Part shown: piece after piece, positions 16,770 to 24,863 of the stretch | How positions within the stretch are numbered: position 1 is the stretch's first letter | How the letters are laid out: each line of letters opens with the position of its first letter | DNA from: an uncultured Sphingomonadaceae bacterium | Lineage (GTDB): Bacteria; Pseudomonadota; Alphaproteobacteria; Sphingomonadales; Sphingomonadaceae | Reading direction: 5' to 3' | Length of the DNA stretch: 64,000 bases | NCBI GenBank assembly: GCA_947495985.1 | Contig: CANMBD010000003.1 | Coordinates: 310,001 to 374,000, forward strand | Made by a program: the position numbers and the translations under genes | The notes under the pieces: generated by a model | The model's input: only the letters and a program-made list of their open reading frames with translations | Databases searched by the model: none | What the model was told of the DNA's origin: nothing

Positions 16770-18245
16770 ATGTATACGCGTCGACAATTCGCTCTAACCG
16801 CTGCAATGCTCAGCAGTTCGGCCATTTCTGGCCGAGCAATGGCAGTACCTATGCATGCCATTACACCTCTGCGCAGTCAGAACCTTATGGGAATGACCGC
16901 ATCCGAAATCGCATCCGGTTATGGAACGGGGAGCCATTCACCAGTGGAAGTGACCTCGAAGATGCTTGACGACATCGAATTGTCTCAAGGGAGCGTAAAC
17001 GCTTATGCTTATATTGATCGAGAGGGAGCCCTTAAGGCGGCTCGTGCATCTGAGAAACGATGGATGTCTAAGCGTCCGCTAGGTCAAATTGACGGCGTAC
17101 CGATGGCTTTCAAGGATCAATATCATGTCGCCGATATGCCAATGCGACTGGGTTCTAGGTTGCGCAGCGCATCGCCGCTGGACAGCGATGAACCAGTTGT
17201 CGATCGGTTCCGCCAAGCTGGTGCAGTGTTCTTAGGCAAAACCACGCAGCCGGAAGAGGGTAGCTTGGCTACAGGCGTTAGCGGATTGTACGGGGTGACA
17301 AGAAATCCGCTTGATCTATCGAAGTCTGTTGGCGGTTCCAGTGGTGGGGCAGCCGCTGCCGGTGCTGCGGGGCTTGGTCCCATCCAGATGGCGGCGGATG
17401 GCGGTGGATCGATCAGGACACCAGCCAGTTACTGCGCGATGGTCGGCTTCAAGCCTACTCCTGGAGTTATCCCACGAACAGGGGATCCGGAATATGCGGT
17501 TTATGGTCCTATCACGGCAACCGTAGGAGACGCCCAGTTGGCCCTTAAGGCTGCGGCGCCTTCTACTTTCCAAGACCTAACCCGTTTTGACCCCAAGGGG
17601 ATGAAAATTGCTTATCTCCCATTTTCGGGAGCAGGATTACCTCCCACAACTGAGATTAGAGCTGCGACTGATGTGGCGGTGCAGACTCTGCGAGCTGCAG
17701 GCGTTCAGATAGACGTGATTGAACCTATGGTGCCTGGAGACATTCTTCCCAGAATTGCAGGAATGTTCTATCTAAATGACGTTTTCGAAACACTTGCTAG
17801 TCATCCGCTCAACGTTCAAAAAAGCAATGTGAGTCAATTGCGCTATTCCCTTGTGGAGGCGATCAGCAAGCTGGATGCGGATACGGTTCTGGCGGATGGG
17901 CAGAAAGCTATGGGTGAGCTAGCAACTGCGTTGCTTCAACACCCGATCAATGATTATGATTTTGTTATTTCACCAACGATGCCGACGCCTCTTCACGCCG
18001 CCGAAAATGGTTGGCCGATCGAAGCAGAGGCCTCTCCGAATTTCGCGATGCAAAAGGAACGCTATGGCGGCACACAGGAACATCAGCTTCATCTGGTGAT
18101 CGGAACATTTTTAGGATTGCCGGAAATCACTTTGCCTCTCGCAGCGCCAGCCCAATCGCCCATTGGGCTGCTTTTATCGGGAAAAAGGCAGGAAGATACA
18201 AAATTACTGACCTTTGCAAAATGGGTTGAGGAACGGCTTCTATGA
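16770..18245 (+). CDS. Amidase-signature enzyme with Tat signal
   Basis: The product has 491 residues. The N-terminus MYTRRQFALTAAMLSSSAISGRA is a twin-arginine signal, so the enzyme is probably exported folded to the periplasm. The amidase-signature core shows the catalytic Lys in MAFKDQYHV, the cis-Ser in VGGSSGGAAAA and the nucleophile Ser in DGGGSIRTPAS. It hydrolyses a carboxamide, or less often an ester. The start follows the M24 stop by 1 nt and its end overlaps the next gene by 4 nt, so translation is coupled. A periplasmic amidase suggests that an amide-linked substrate is split before uptake by the MFS or NSS carriers. Confidence 0.85.
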   Translation: MYTRRQFALTAAMLSSSAISGRAMAVPMHAITPLRSQNLMGMTASEIASGYGTGSHSPVEVTSKMLDDIELSQGSVNAYAYIDREGALKAARASEKRWMSKRPLGQIDGVPMAFKDQYHVADMPMRLGSRLRSASPLDSDEPVVDRFRQAGAVFLGKTTQPEEGSLATGVSGLYGVTRNPLDLSKSVGGSSGGAAAAGAAGLGPIQMAADGGGSIRTPASYCAMVGFKPTPGVIPRTGDPEYAVYGPITATVGDAQLALKAAAPSTFQDLTRFDPKGMKIAYLPFSGAGLPPTTEIRAATDVAVQTLRAAGVQIDVIEPMVPGDILPRIAGMFYLNDVFETLASHPLNVQKSNVSQLRYSLVEAISKLDADTVLADGQKAMGELATALLQHPINDYDFVISPTMPTPLHAAENGWPIEAEASPNFAMQKERYGGTQEHQLHLVIGTFLGLPEITLPLAAPAQSPIGLLLSGKRQEDTKLLTFAKWVEERLL

Positions 18246-19273
18246 GCAACAATTCCAATTTCCGTTGCACAATTTCGTTTGACGCTGAAGGCAAACATTG
18301 TGGGCATATAATGATCCCTAATCAACGTGATGATGCCGCACTGTCATTTTTGATGATTCCAATTGTCTCGATCAGGAATGGCAATGGACCAGTTGTTTTT
18401 CTGAATGCCGGGAGCCATGGCGATGAATTTGAAGGGCAGATTGCACTTCGCGATTTGGCTAGGAACCTAAACCACTCGGACATTGATGGTCAGTTGATAA
18501 TCATACCATCTCTAAACCTCCCGAGCGTTGAGGTTTCTCGGCGCCGCTCGCCAATAGACAGCAAAGATTTGAACCGCTCCTTTCCTGGTACCGAAAACGG
18601 AACAATTACGGAAAAGATAGCGTCCTTCGTATCAAAGGAAATTGTAACCCGCGCTGATGTTGTCATTGACCTACATGCTGGCGGTTCATCTGTTGAGGCG
18701 TGCCCTCATATCATGATTCATGGCCGCGAGTTCATGCAGTCGGATGCTATTTTTAGCACTACAGTTGCAGCTGCCAAAGCCTTTGGACTGGATTACACTT
18801 TCATTGTCGATTTTCCTGATCGCGATGGCATGCTCGACACAGAGGTGGAAAAGGCCGGTAAGCCGTTTTTATGTGTTGAGGCCGGTAGTGGTGGTCAAAC
18901 ATCTGCTGAAACAGTCCTCCGCACCAAGCAAGGTGTTCAGAACCTCCTGGCATTTTTCAAGCTTGTTAATGCCCAGGATGATCTGGACGCGATCGCGAAC
19001 CGATGCGCGGTCAAACAAATTTGTGACGATGGTTTTCATATCGCGCCTGCCGATGGTTTCTTGGAGCATATGGTTGAGCACGGAGATAGCGTCCAAAAAG
19101 GGGATGTTATCGGACGGATCCATGACATCCATCATGTTTTGCGCGAGCCTATTGTGATCAAGGCTCAATGCGCCGGGCAGCTTGTCGTCAGACGAATGCC
19201 CACTTTGACTCGCTCGGGGGATTTCATTGCAGGCTTGGCCGAGCCGTTTGTAGGAGCAGATCATGGCATCTAA
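18242..19273 (+). CDS. Zinc deacylase of the AspA/AstE family, DoeB/EutE-like
   Basis: The product has 343 residues. The zinc ligands are visible in NAGSHGDEFEGQIAL (His and Glu) and VIDLHAGGSS (His). The stretch LNLPSVEVSRRRSPIDSKDLNRSFPG is typical of DoeB/EutE, the N-acetyl-2,4-diaminobutyrate deacetylase of ectoine breakdown. A C-terminal barrel-like domain (ADGFLEHMVEHGDSVQKGDVIGRI) resembles that of the same subfamily. It overlaps the amidase gene by 4 nt and the VOC gene by 11 nt. Expected role: removing an acyl group from a diamino acid released by the DoeA-like enzyme. Aspartoacylase or another N-acyl amino acid deacylase is the alternative. Confidence 0.78.
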   Translation: MSNNSNFRCTISFDAEGKHCGHIMIPNQRDDAALSFLMIPIVSIRNGNGPVVFLNAGSHGDEFEGQIALRDLARNLNHSDIDGQLIIIPSLNLPSVEVSRRRSPIDSKDLNRSFPGTENGTITEKIASFVSKEIVTRADVVIDLHAGGSSVEACPHIMIHGREFMQSDAIFSTTVAAAKAFGLDYTFIVDFPDRDGMLDTEVEKAGKPFLCVEAGSGGQTSAETVLRTKQGVQNLLAFFKLVNAQDDLDAIANRCAVKQICDDGFHIAPADGFLEHMVEHGDSVQKGDVIGRIHDIHHVLREPIVIKAQCAGQLVVRRMPTLTRSGDFIAGLAEPFVGADHGI

Positions 19274-20102
19274 ACTGGATCTGAAACTCGATCACCTTAT
19301 GATTGCGGCTCAAAGCCATCAAGCTGCGGCAAAAGCATATGAAGCACTTGGCTTTAAGGTCACGCCGCTCCGTCAAAATGGGCCCATGGGTGGCGCAGAG
19401 GGAGATGACGGAGGAAGTCAGCTCATCATGTTTGCCGGACGACGGAATGATTATCTCAATTATTTGGAGATTTCGACGACCTTTAAACCCAAGGCGCTGC
19501 CGCTCATGAACAGGATTTTGCAGCAAGACGGTGTAGCGATGATGGTCAACTTTTGTAACAATATTAGCCAAATCAAAGAGCACTGGGCAGGGGAAGGCTA
19601 TGAGCTGCACTATTTCGAAGGGGAGTTTCCATCGAGCGGTTCTTTGGGTGGTGGTAAATTTGAGATATTAATTCCCGATCCAGAAAGTGTCCCGATACAA
19701 ATCAACGCTGTCTTCAGCAGCAACAGGGAAGGCTATAATGCGCCGGAATGGCAAGACCATCCAAATGGTGCGATTGCTTTGACAGAAGTGCGCTGTGTTT
19801 CAAATTCTGCCGAGATCGGGTCAGTGGCTAAGTTTATCGAAGCGAGCCACGATATTGGGAAGGTTGACGAAACGGGAGGCGGTTTCAGATTTGACCTCGG
19901 CCAAATCCAAGTGAAGCTGGATACGGATGAGACTGTGAAATCTCCAAAAATTGGTGGCTTTCAGATATTGGTCACCTCACTCGCGGGCTGCAGGGAACTG
20001 TTATCCAGAAATGGTGTCAGCTTTCAGGAATATGATGACCGGGTTTTCGTAAAAACCATGGGTAGTCACATTGAATTTGTTGAAAAGGCCGAGTGTCCAT
20101 GA
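19263..20102 (+). CDS. VOC superfamily (glyoxalase-like domain) protein
   Basis: The product has 279 residues. LDHLMIAAQSHQAAAKAYEALGF is the start of a glyoxalase-like beta-alpha-beta repeat, and YLNYLEISTTF and GSHIEFVE suggest metal-ligand Glu positions. A second module spans about 160-275. The family includes glyoxalases, extradiol dioxygenases and binding proteins; I cannot assign a reaction. It overlaps the deacylase gene by 11 nt and the racemase-family gene by 4 nt, so it belongs to the operon. A related VOC protein is found in the second cluster (38575-39486). Confidence 0.7.
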   Translation: MASKLDLKLDHLMIAAQSHQAAAKAYEALGFKVTPLRQNGPMGGAEGDDGGSQLIMFAGRRNDYLNYLEISTTFKPKALPLMNRILQQDGVAMMVNFCNNISQIKEHWAGEGYELHYFEGEFPSSGSLGGGKFEILIPDPESVPIQINAVFSSNREGYNAPEWQDHPNGAIALTEVRCVSNSAEIGSVAKFIEASHDIGKVDETGGGFRFDLGQIQVKLDTDETVKSPKIGGFQILVTSLAGCRELLSRNGVSFQEYDDRVFVKTMGSHIEFVEKAECP

Positions 20103-20842
20103 GTCAAATCAGCGAACCGATTGTCGGTGGGCGTTCAATCGAAGGATATAGCGTCGGTGTGCTGCATCTGGCTTCGCGCTATCCGCTTCCGCCCGGCAAT
20201 CCTCAACATGTGCAAACCTTTAATTTTCCGGTCTGTTTCGAAGCGGTCAATATCAGCGATCCCTGGGCTTTGATGAATGGTGAAAAGTCCATTGAACCCA
20301 TGATAGTTGAAGCTTGCGAGAAACTGGTAACAAAAGGTGTCCGCACAATCGTTGGAGCATGTGGGTCTTTTGCTTATTATCAAAAAAGCGTCGCAGATGC
20401 CTGCAAAGTGCCGGTATTTACCTCTGTGCTCACCCAGATTCCTTTTTTGCTTCAGGCAATAGGTAACCGAAAATTGGGTGTCTTATGTGCATCATCAACT
20501 TCTGTGAACGAGCGTATCTATGAAGCTTGCGATATCGCTCGACCAGACCGATTGGTGATCGATCAGATGAAGGGCATGAGCGAATTCGATAGGATGCTTG
20601 AAGGCACGAATCCGATGAATGTGGACGAAATGGAGAAACAGTGCTGTGAAGCGGTTCTCCGTATGGTTGAGCGAGAACCAGATATCGGCGGCCTTGTTCT
20701 GCAGTGTAGTGACCTTCCTCCCTATGGCAGGAGAATTCAGCAATGCACTGGGTTGCCCATATTTGACGCTCGGACGCTAATTGAATGGGCCTATCAGTCC
20801 AGTGATTACCCGCGATTTGAAGGATTGGTCAGACACGGATAG
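20099..20842 (+). CDS. Asp/Glu racemase superfamily protein
   Basis: The ATG at 20099 overlaps the previous stop as ATGA and gives 247 residues. The two catalytic cysteines of the superfamily are present in IVGACGSFAYYQ and LVLQCSDLPPYG. The fold includes amino acid racemases, arylmalonate decarboxylases, maleate isomerases and the EutA protein of rhizobial hydroxyectoine operons. Beside DoeA/DoeB-like genes an EutA-like role is attractive, while racemising a D-amino acid from the substrate is the other main option. It is the last gene of the operon and is convergent with the 3-hydroxy acid dehydrogenase gene. Confidence 0.72.
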   Translation: MSQISEPIVGGRSIEGYSVGVLHLASRYPLPPGNPQHVQTFNFPVCFEAVNISDPWALMNGEKSIEPMIVEACEKLVTKGVRTIVGACGSFAYYQKSVADACKVPVFTSVLTQIPFLLQAIGNRKLGVLCASSTSVNERIYEACDIARPDRLVIDQMKGMSEFDRMLEGTNPMNVDEMEKQCCEAVLRMVEREPDIGGLVLQCSDLPPYGRRIQQCTGLPIFDARTLIEWAYQSSDYPRFEGLVRHG

Positions 20843-20934
20843 TGCCCGAACTCATCTGGATCGATCGCTGCAAAACTGCCGTTATGCCTCAGTCCAGATC
20901 GCCATGTTTCTCTACCCAGAAGTCTGTTTTCAAA

Positions 20935-21879
20935 CTATTCCCCATATTCTCCAGAAGATCGACGATGTTTGATGAGTTCCATCAGCCGTTGATCACGCCA
21001 TCTCTGGGCCATCGGAACTTCATCGGCCGGGACGGTTTCTTCCATTTCCGCGGCCACCTGATCGATGAGTTCAAGATCGAATCCCTGATCAAGCTGCAGG
21101 TCATCGATCATTCTTCGAAAAGTATCCCCATAGGTGCGCATATATTCAGCATATCCACCTGAGGCATTTAGATGTCCGGTTCGGAACGGACCCATAAATG
21201 CCCACCGCAGTCCGAGACCATCGGTCATCGCTCGGTCGAGGTCTGATGCGGAACAATATCCAGCCCCAACGAGATAGAGCGCTTCGCCTACAACGGCCGC
21301 CTGAAGCCGGTTAAGCAAAAAGGCCTTGATTTCTTTGTTAATTACTACTGGTGACATTTCTATGTTCTCGAACAAGTCCCGTGTCTTTTGGATGACAGCA
21401 GGGTCGGTTCCCGGGTGACCGCAGATTTCAACGAGCGGGATCACGGAGGGGGGATTAAAGGGATGCGCTACCAGACAACGTTCCGGATTCTGGGCCTCTG
21501 AGATAAACTGAGAACTCATAAACTCCGAGCTAGATGATGCGAGAATTGTATCGGAACCGGCGGCCGCATCCAGTTCCGCAAATATCATGGTTTTTAAAGC
21601 AATGTCTTCTTTGATGCTTTCCTGAACATATCCAGCCCCGTTGACAGCATCCTCTAGAGAAGAACTGACAGTTATTCGTGCCATCAGTTGATTGGCGGAA
21701 TCAATCATACTCGCTGTTTCCAGGTCAGCGGCATTGGTTTGAATTATATCTAATGCACCTTCCAGAACTTCTGAGGAAGCGTCGAACAATCTGACTGATT
21801 TGCCGCCTCGAGCAAACGCTATTGCCCATGCTCTCCCAATATTTCCAACCCCAATGCAAGCGACAGTTTCTAAGGTCAT
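20935..21879 (-). CDS. 3-hydroxy acid dehydrogenase, lambda-crystallin/L-gulonate 3-dehydrogenase type
   Basis: The product has 314 residues. The N-terminal Rossmann domain has ACIGVGNIGRAWAIAFARGG. The catalytic segment AHPFNPPSVIPLVEICGHP and the C-terminal MTDGLGLRWAFMGPFRTGHLNA follow mammalian lambda-crystallin closely, down to the RWRDQRLMEL tail. These enzymes oxidise a free 3-hydroxy acid with NAD, as L-carnitine dehydrogenase also does. It is divergent from a BKACE and hotdog thioesterase pair with a palindrome between them. A carnitine-type route is therefore likely: 3-hydroxy acid to 3-keto acid, acetyl-CoA-dependent cleavage, thioester hydrolysis. The actual substrate is unknown. 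Confidence 0.78.
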   Translation of the reverse strand: MTLETVACIGVGNIGRAWAIAFARGGKSVRLFDASSEVLEGALDIIQTNAADLETASMIDSANQLMARITVSSSLEDAVNGAGYVQESIKEDIALKTMIFAELDAAAGSDTILASSSSEFMSSQFISEAQNPERCLVAHPFNPPSVIPLVEICGHPGTDPAVIQKTRDLFENIEMSPVVINKEIKAFLLNRLQAAVVGEALYLVGAGYCSASDLDRAMTDGLGLRWAFMGPFRTGHLNASGGYAEYMRTYGDTFRRMIDDLQLDQGFDLELIDQVAAEMEETVPADEVPMAQRWRDQRLMELIKHRRSSGEYGE

Positions 21880-21947
21880 GTGCTTCTTTCCTCGTTCTTT
21901 GATCGGACAGAAGCATTAGCTGAAAATCGTGCTTGACCCAAGCTTTA

Positions 21948-21962
21948 TTTATAAACTATAAA
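21948..21962. promoter_or_regulatory. Cluster palindrome (TTTATA-AAC-TATAAA)
   Basis: Perfect six-base arms lie 69 bp from the dehydrogenase start (minus strand) and 75 bp from the BKACE start (plus strand). One site could control both halves of the 3-hydroxy acid module. Confidence 0.72.
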
Positions 21963-22036
21963 TTATTGGAACGATTGAGTTGCAGCTCTCTAAAGCTGCT
22001 GATTCTTGGCTGCCTAGAAAAAGACGGAGATACGAT

Positions 22037-22972
22037 ATGCGACGCGCTAAAAAAGTTATCATAACATGTGCCTCAACCGGTTCTATTCACACGCCGACCA
22101 TGTCGCCATATCTCCCCGTCACTCCGGACGAGATCGCTAAGGATGCGATGGATGCTGTCGAAGCAGGGGCATCGGTCTTGCATCTGCATGCCAGAGATCC
22201 TGAGACGGGTCAGCCGACACAGAATCCGGAAATGTTTGCGAAATTTTTGCCGCGCATCAAGCAATCGACCGACGCCGTCATCAATATAACAACAGGCGGC
22301 GGCCTAGGTATGCCGCTTGAAGAGCGAATTGCGGCTGCTCATTATGCGCAACCGGAGGTCTGCTCCCTCAACATGGGCTCAATGAATTTTGCAGCTTTTG
22401 AGCTCGCAAAAAAATATGACGACTGGAAGCATGATTGGGAAAAGCCATATCTGGAACGCACCTTTGCGGGTATTTATCCCAATACATTCGAGATGATCGA
22501 CCATATTTTGACCAATGTGGGCGAGGCTTATGGCACACGGTTTGAGTTTGAGTGCTATGATGTCGGGCATCTATATAATCTCGCACATTTTGTCCGCACC
22601 GGACAGGTGAAACCGCCCTTCCTGATTCAATGTATATTCGGCATTCACGGAGGAATAGGCGCTGATCCAGAGAATCTGATGCACATGCGTACGATTGCGG
22701 ACAAGCTTTTCGGCGACGACTATTACATGTCGGTGTTGGCGGTTGGCAAAGATCAGATGAAGTTCCTTACAATGGGAGCGGCGATGGGAAGTAACGTGCG
22801 CTGCGGGCTTGAAGACAGCCTATTTATCGGAAAGGGAGAGCTTGCCAAAAGCAGTGCAGAGCAGGTTCAGAAAATCCGGGCGATCATCGACGAGCTTGGA
22901 CTGGAAGTCGCCACTCCAGATGAAGCCCGTCAGATGCTGGATCTAAAAGGCGGCGATCAGGTGGCGTTCTGA
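22037..22972 (+). CDS. Beta-keto acid cleavage enzyme (BKACE family)
   Basis: The start at 22037 has GGAGA upstream; the frame is open 19 codons earlier. The product has 311 residues. The zinc-binding HLHARDPETG, the strand NITTGGG, the Glu-bearing FECYDVGHLYNL and FGIHGGIGADPENLMHM are family hallmarks. BKACEs condense a 3-keto acid with acetyl-CoA to give acetoacetate plus a shortened acyl-CoA; members act on 3-keto-5-aminohexanoate, dehydrocarnitine and others. It is paired with the divergent dehydrogenase that would make its substrate and overlaps the thioesterase gene that would release the product. The residues that set substrate charge cannot be judged by eye. Confidence 0.85.
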   Translation: MRRAKKVIITCASTGSIHTPTMSPYLPVTPDEIAKDAMDAVEAGASVLHLHARDPETGQPTQNPEMFAKFLPRIKQSTDAVINITTGGGLGMPLEERIAAAHYAQPEVCSLNMGSMNFAAFELAKKYDDWKHDWEKPYLERTFAGIYPNTFEMIDHILTNVGEAYGTRFEFECYDVGHLYNLAHFVRTGQVKPPFLIQCIFGIHGGIGADPENLMHMRTIADKLFGDDYYMSVLAVGKDQMKFLTMGAAMGSNVRCGLEDSLFIGKGELAKSSAEQVQKIRAIIDELGLEVATPDEARQMLDLKGGDQVAF

Positions 22973-23388
22973 TGACGTCCATCCAAACATTTAACGGTGT
23001 CGCACACCCCTGGTTATGCGATGTGATGGGGCATTTGAATACGCGGCATTATATGGCGATGTTCGATGACGCAGCGATGCACTTTCTCACGGCTCTTGGT
23101 TACGATTTCGCAAAAGCGACAACCACTGGCAAGGGATGGGCGGACGTCAAAGTTGACCTCGAGCTATTGGCTGAAGTTCCAAAAGGCGGATTGGTTATAG
23201 TGCGTTCGGAGCCGCTAATTTTGGGAAATTCATCGCTTACTTATGTAAGCAAAATGTCCTCGGTGGATGCCAAAGTTCTGCACGCTCAATCTACAACCAA
23301 GACGGTTTTTTTTGATATGACTGCCAGAAAATCATGCCCAATACCGCCTGAATTTCGCGCTCAAGCGGAAGGTATGATCGCACGATGA
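22972..23388 (+). CDS. Hotdog-fold acyl-CoA thioesterase (4-hydroxybenzoyl-CoA thioesterase type)
   Basis: The product has 138 residues, a single hotdog domain. HPWLCDVMGHLNTRHYMAMF carries the Asp and the N-terminal helix motif of the 4HBT/YbgC type. It overlaps the BKACE gene by 1 nt and the MlrC-like gene by 4 nt. In carnitine breakdown the same order (dehydrogenase, BKACE, thioesterase) ends with hydrolysis of betainyl-CoA. Here it probably frees the acid from whatever acyl-CoA the BKACE makes. Confidence 0.78.
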   Translation: MTSIQTFNGVAHPWLCDVMGHLNTRHYMAMFDDAAMHFLTALGYDFAKATTTGKGWADVKVDLELLAEVPKGGLVIVRSEPLILGNSSLTYVSKMSSVDAKVLHAQSTTKTVFFDMTARKSCPIPPEFRAQAEGMIAR

Positions 23389-24830
23389 AGATCTTTGCCG
23401 CCGGTATGGGCACTGAAACCAATAGCTTTTGCCCGCTGCCCACAGTTTTCGCTGATTTTCAAAATGACCTTTTTGAAGGCTTCGTTAAGGGCAAGTCAGG
23501 TCCGTTCCAGGTTTGGGACGAATGCGCTTCAGCAGCAGACGTGACAATCGAGCGAGGCAGCAACCTTTGGGCCTATCCCGCTGGCCCGCTAAACGCCGAA
23601 GGCTTTAATAAGTTGGTTTCTTTGCTTGTCGGCGAGATCACTGCAGCACAGCCATTCGATCTTTTGTTACTCAATCTGCATGGCGCAATGATTGCGCTGA
23701 GCGAGCCGGATTGTGAGGGTGCACTGCTCGAGGAATTGCGGAGACAACTCGATCCATCCGTTATCATTGCGGTTCTGATAGACCCCCATGCTCATCTAAC
23801 CGAGCGGATGGTACAAAATTCTAACCTGATCATCGCCTATAAAGAATTCCCCCATGACGATATTGGTGATCGCGCCAAAGAACTGATTTCGATCGGTATG
23901 GACGCAGTCCGTTCGAAGATTTTGCCTGTTATGTGCATCCAAGATGGCCATCAGCTATCTATGATCAATACGAAGAAGCAGCCGGGTCTCGGACTGGTGG
24001 ACTCAATGAAGGAGATGGAGCAACTTGACGGGGTCTTGTCTGCGTCACTTGTCCAAGGTTTTGCTTGGGGTGATGTCAATTCGGCCGGATTAAAATCCCT
24101 CGTGATTGCCGATGATGATCCAGCTATGGCGGATGAACTTGCTTCGGAATTGGTCAATAAGGCGCAATCCGTGCGTACTGAAATCGCTGTCGGAACGGGC
24201 GCTGTGACAATTGATGAGGCATTGGATCAGGCCGAGATGTTGGGTCAAGCCCAAAACCCGCTTATTTTGTGTGAGTCGGCGGATAATATCACTGGCGGTG
24301 GGGCTGGAGATGCCACCCATATTCTGGATGCGATCGTTAAACGCAGGCTGGAGGCATCTTGTTTTGGTGTGATCTGGGATCCTGTAGCTGTTTCGATATG
24401 CAACAAGGCCGGAGAAGGCGCTGAGATTAATCTGAGGCTAGGTGGCAAGTCGGGAACGGCGGCTGGCAATCCCGTTGATCTGTTGGTGAAGATTGAGGCG
24501 ATTAAGCCAGGCTATAATCATGTGGTGAGCTCGGCAAAGAGTTTCTTAGCTGGAGATACAGTACATTTATCTACCGATTATGGCCTCGACATCATTATCA
24601 GTTCAGAGCGCTTCCCGGTTCTTTCTCCTTCCGTTTTTACTGATTTTGGCATCGCGCTGAGAAAGAAAAAACTCATATCCATAAAAGGGTTCCATATGGC
24701 CCGTTTGCAATTCTCAGAATATGGCGATCGATTTTGTGATGTCATCACCGGCGGTGCGATGAGCGGCGATGTTACAACCATTCCCTATCAAAACATGCCG
24801 AAAACACATTGGCCGCTCGCTGAAGCCTAA
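23385..24830 (+). CDS. M81-family metallohydrolase, MlrC-like
   Basis: The product has 481 residues. The N-terminus GMGTETNSFCPLPT, the metal-site segments LNLHGAMI and LIDPHAHLTERM, and CESADNITGGGAGDATHI define the M81/MlrC family. MlrC of microcystin-degrading sphingomonads cleaves linear peptide products of microcystin, but the family is broad and many members act on unknown amides. It overlaps the thioesterase gene by 4 nt. In this cluster it adds a second C-N bond hydrolase beside the Tat amidase. A microcystin link is not supported, because no mlrA-type CAAX protease or mlrB-type serine hydrolase is seen. Confidence 0.8.
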   Translation: MKIFAAGMGTETNSFCPLPTVFADFQNDLFEGFVKGKSGPFQVWDECASAADVTIERGSNLWAYPAGPLNAEGFNKLVSLLVGEITAAQPFDLLLLNLHGAMIALSEPDCEGALLEELRRQLDPSVIIAVLIDPHAHLTERMVQNSNLIIAYKEFPHDDIGDRAKELISIGMDAVRSKILPVMCIQDGHQLSMINTKKQPGLGLVDSMKEMEQLDGVLSASLVQGFAWGDVNSAGLKSLVIADDDPAMADELASELVNKAQSVRTEIAVGTGAVTIDEALDQAEMLGQAQNPLILCESADNITGGGAGDATHILDAIVKRRLEASCFGVIWDPVAVSICNKAGEGAEINLRLGGKSGTAAGNPVDLLVKIEAIKPGYNHVVSSAKSFLAGDTVHLSTDYGLDIIISSERFPVLSPSVFTDFGIALRKKKLISIKGFHMARLQFSEYGDRFCDVITGGAMSGDVTTIPYQNMPKTHWPLAEA

Positions 24831-24863
24831 ACCTAGCAATCCCTGTTCTGGACGGAGTATCAA

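Noticed and set aside
23385..24830. Microcystin degradation pathway suggested by the MlrC-like protein
   Set aside because: No mlrA or mlrB counterpart is present, and M81 proteins occur in many unrelated catabolic clusters.
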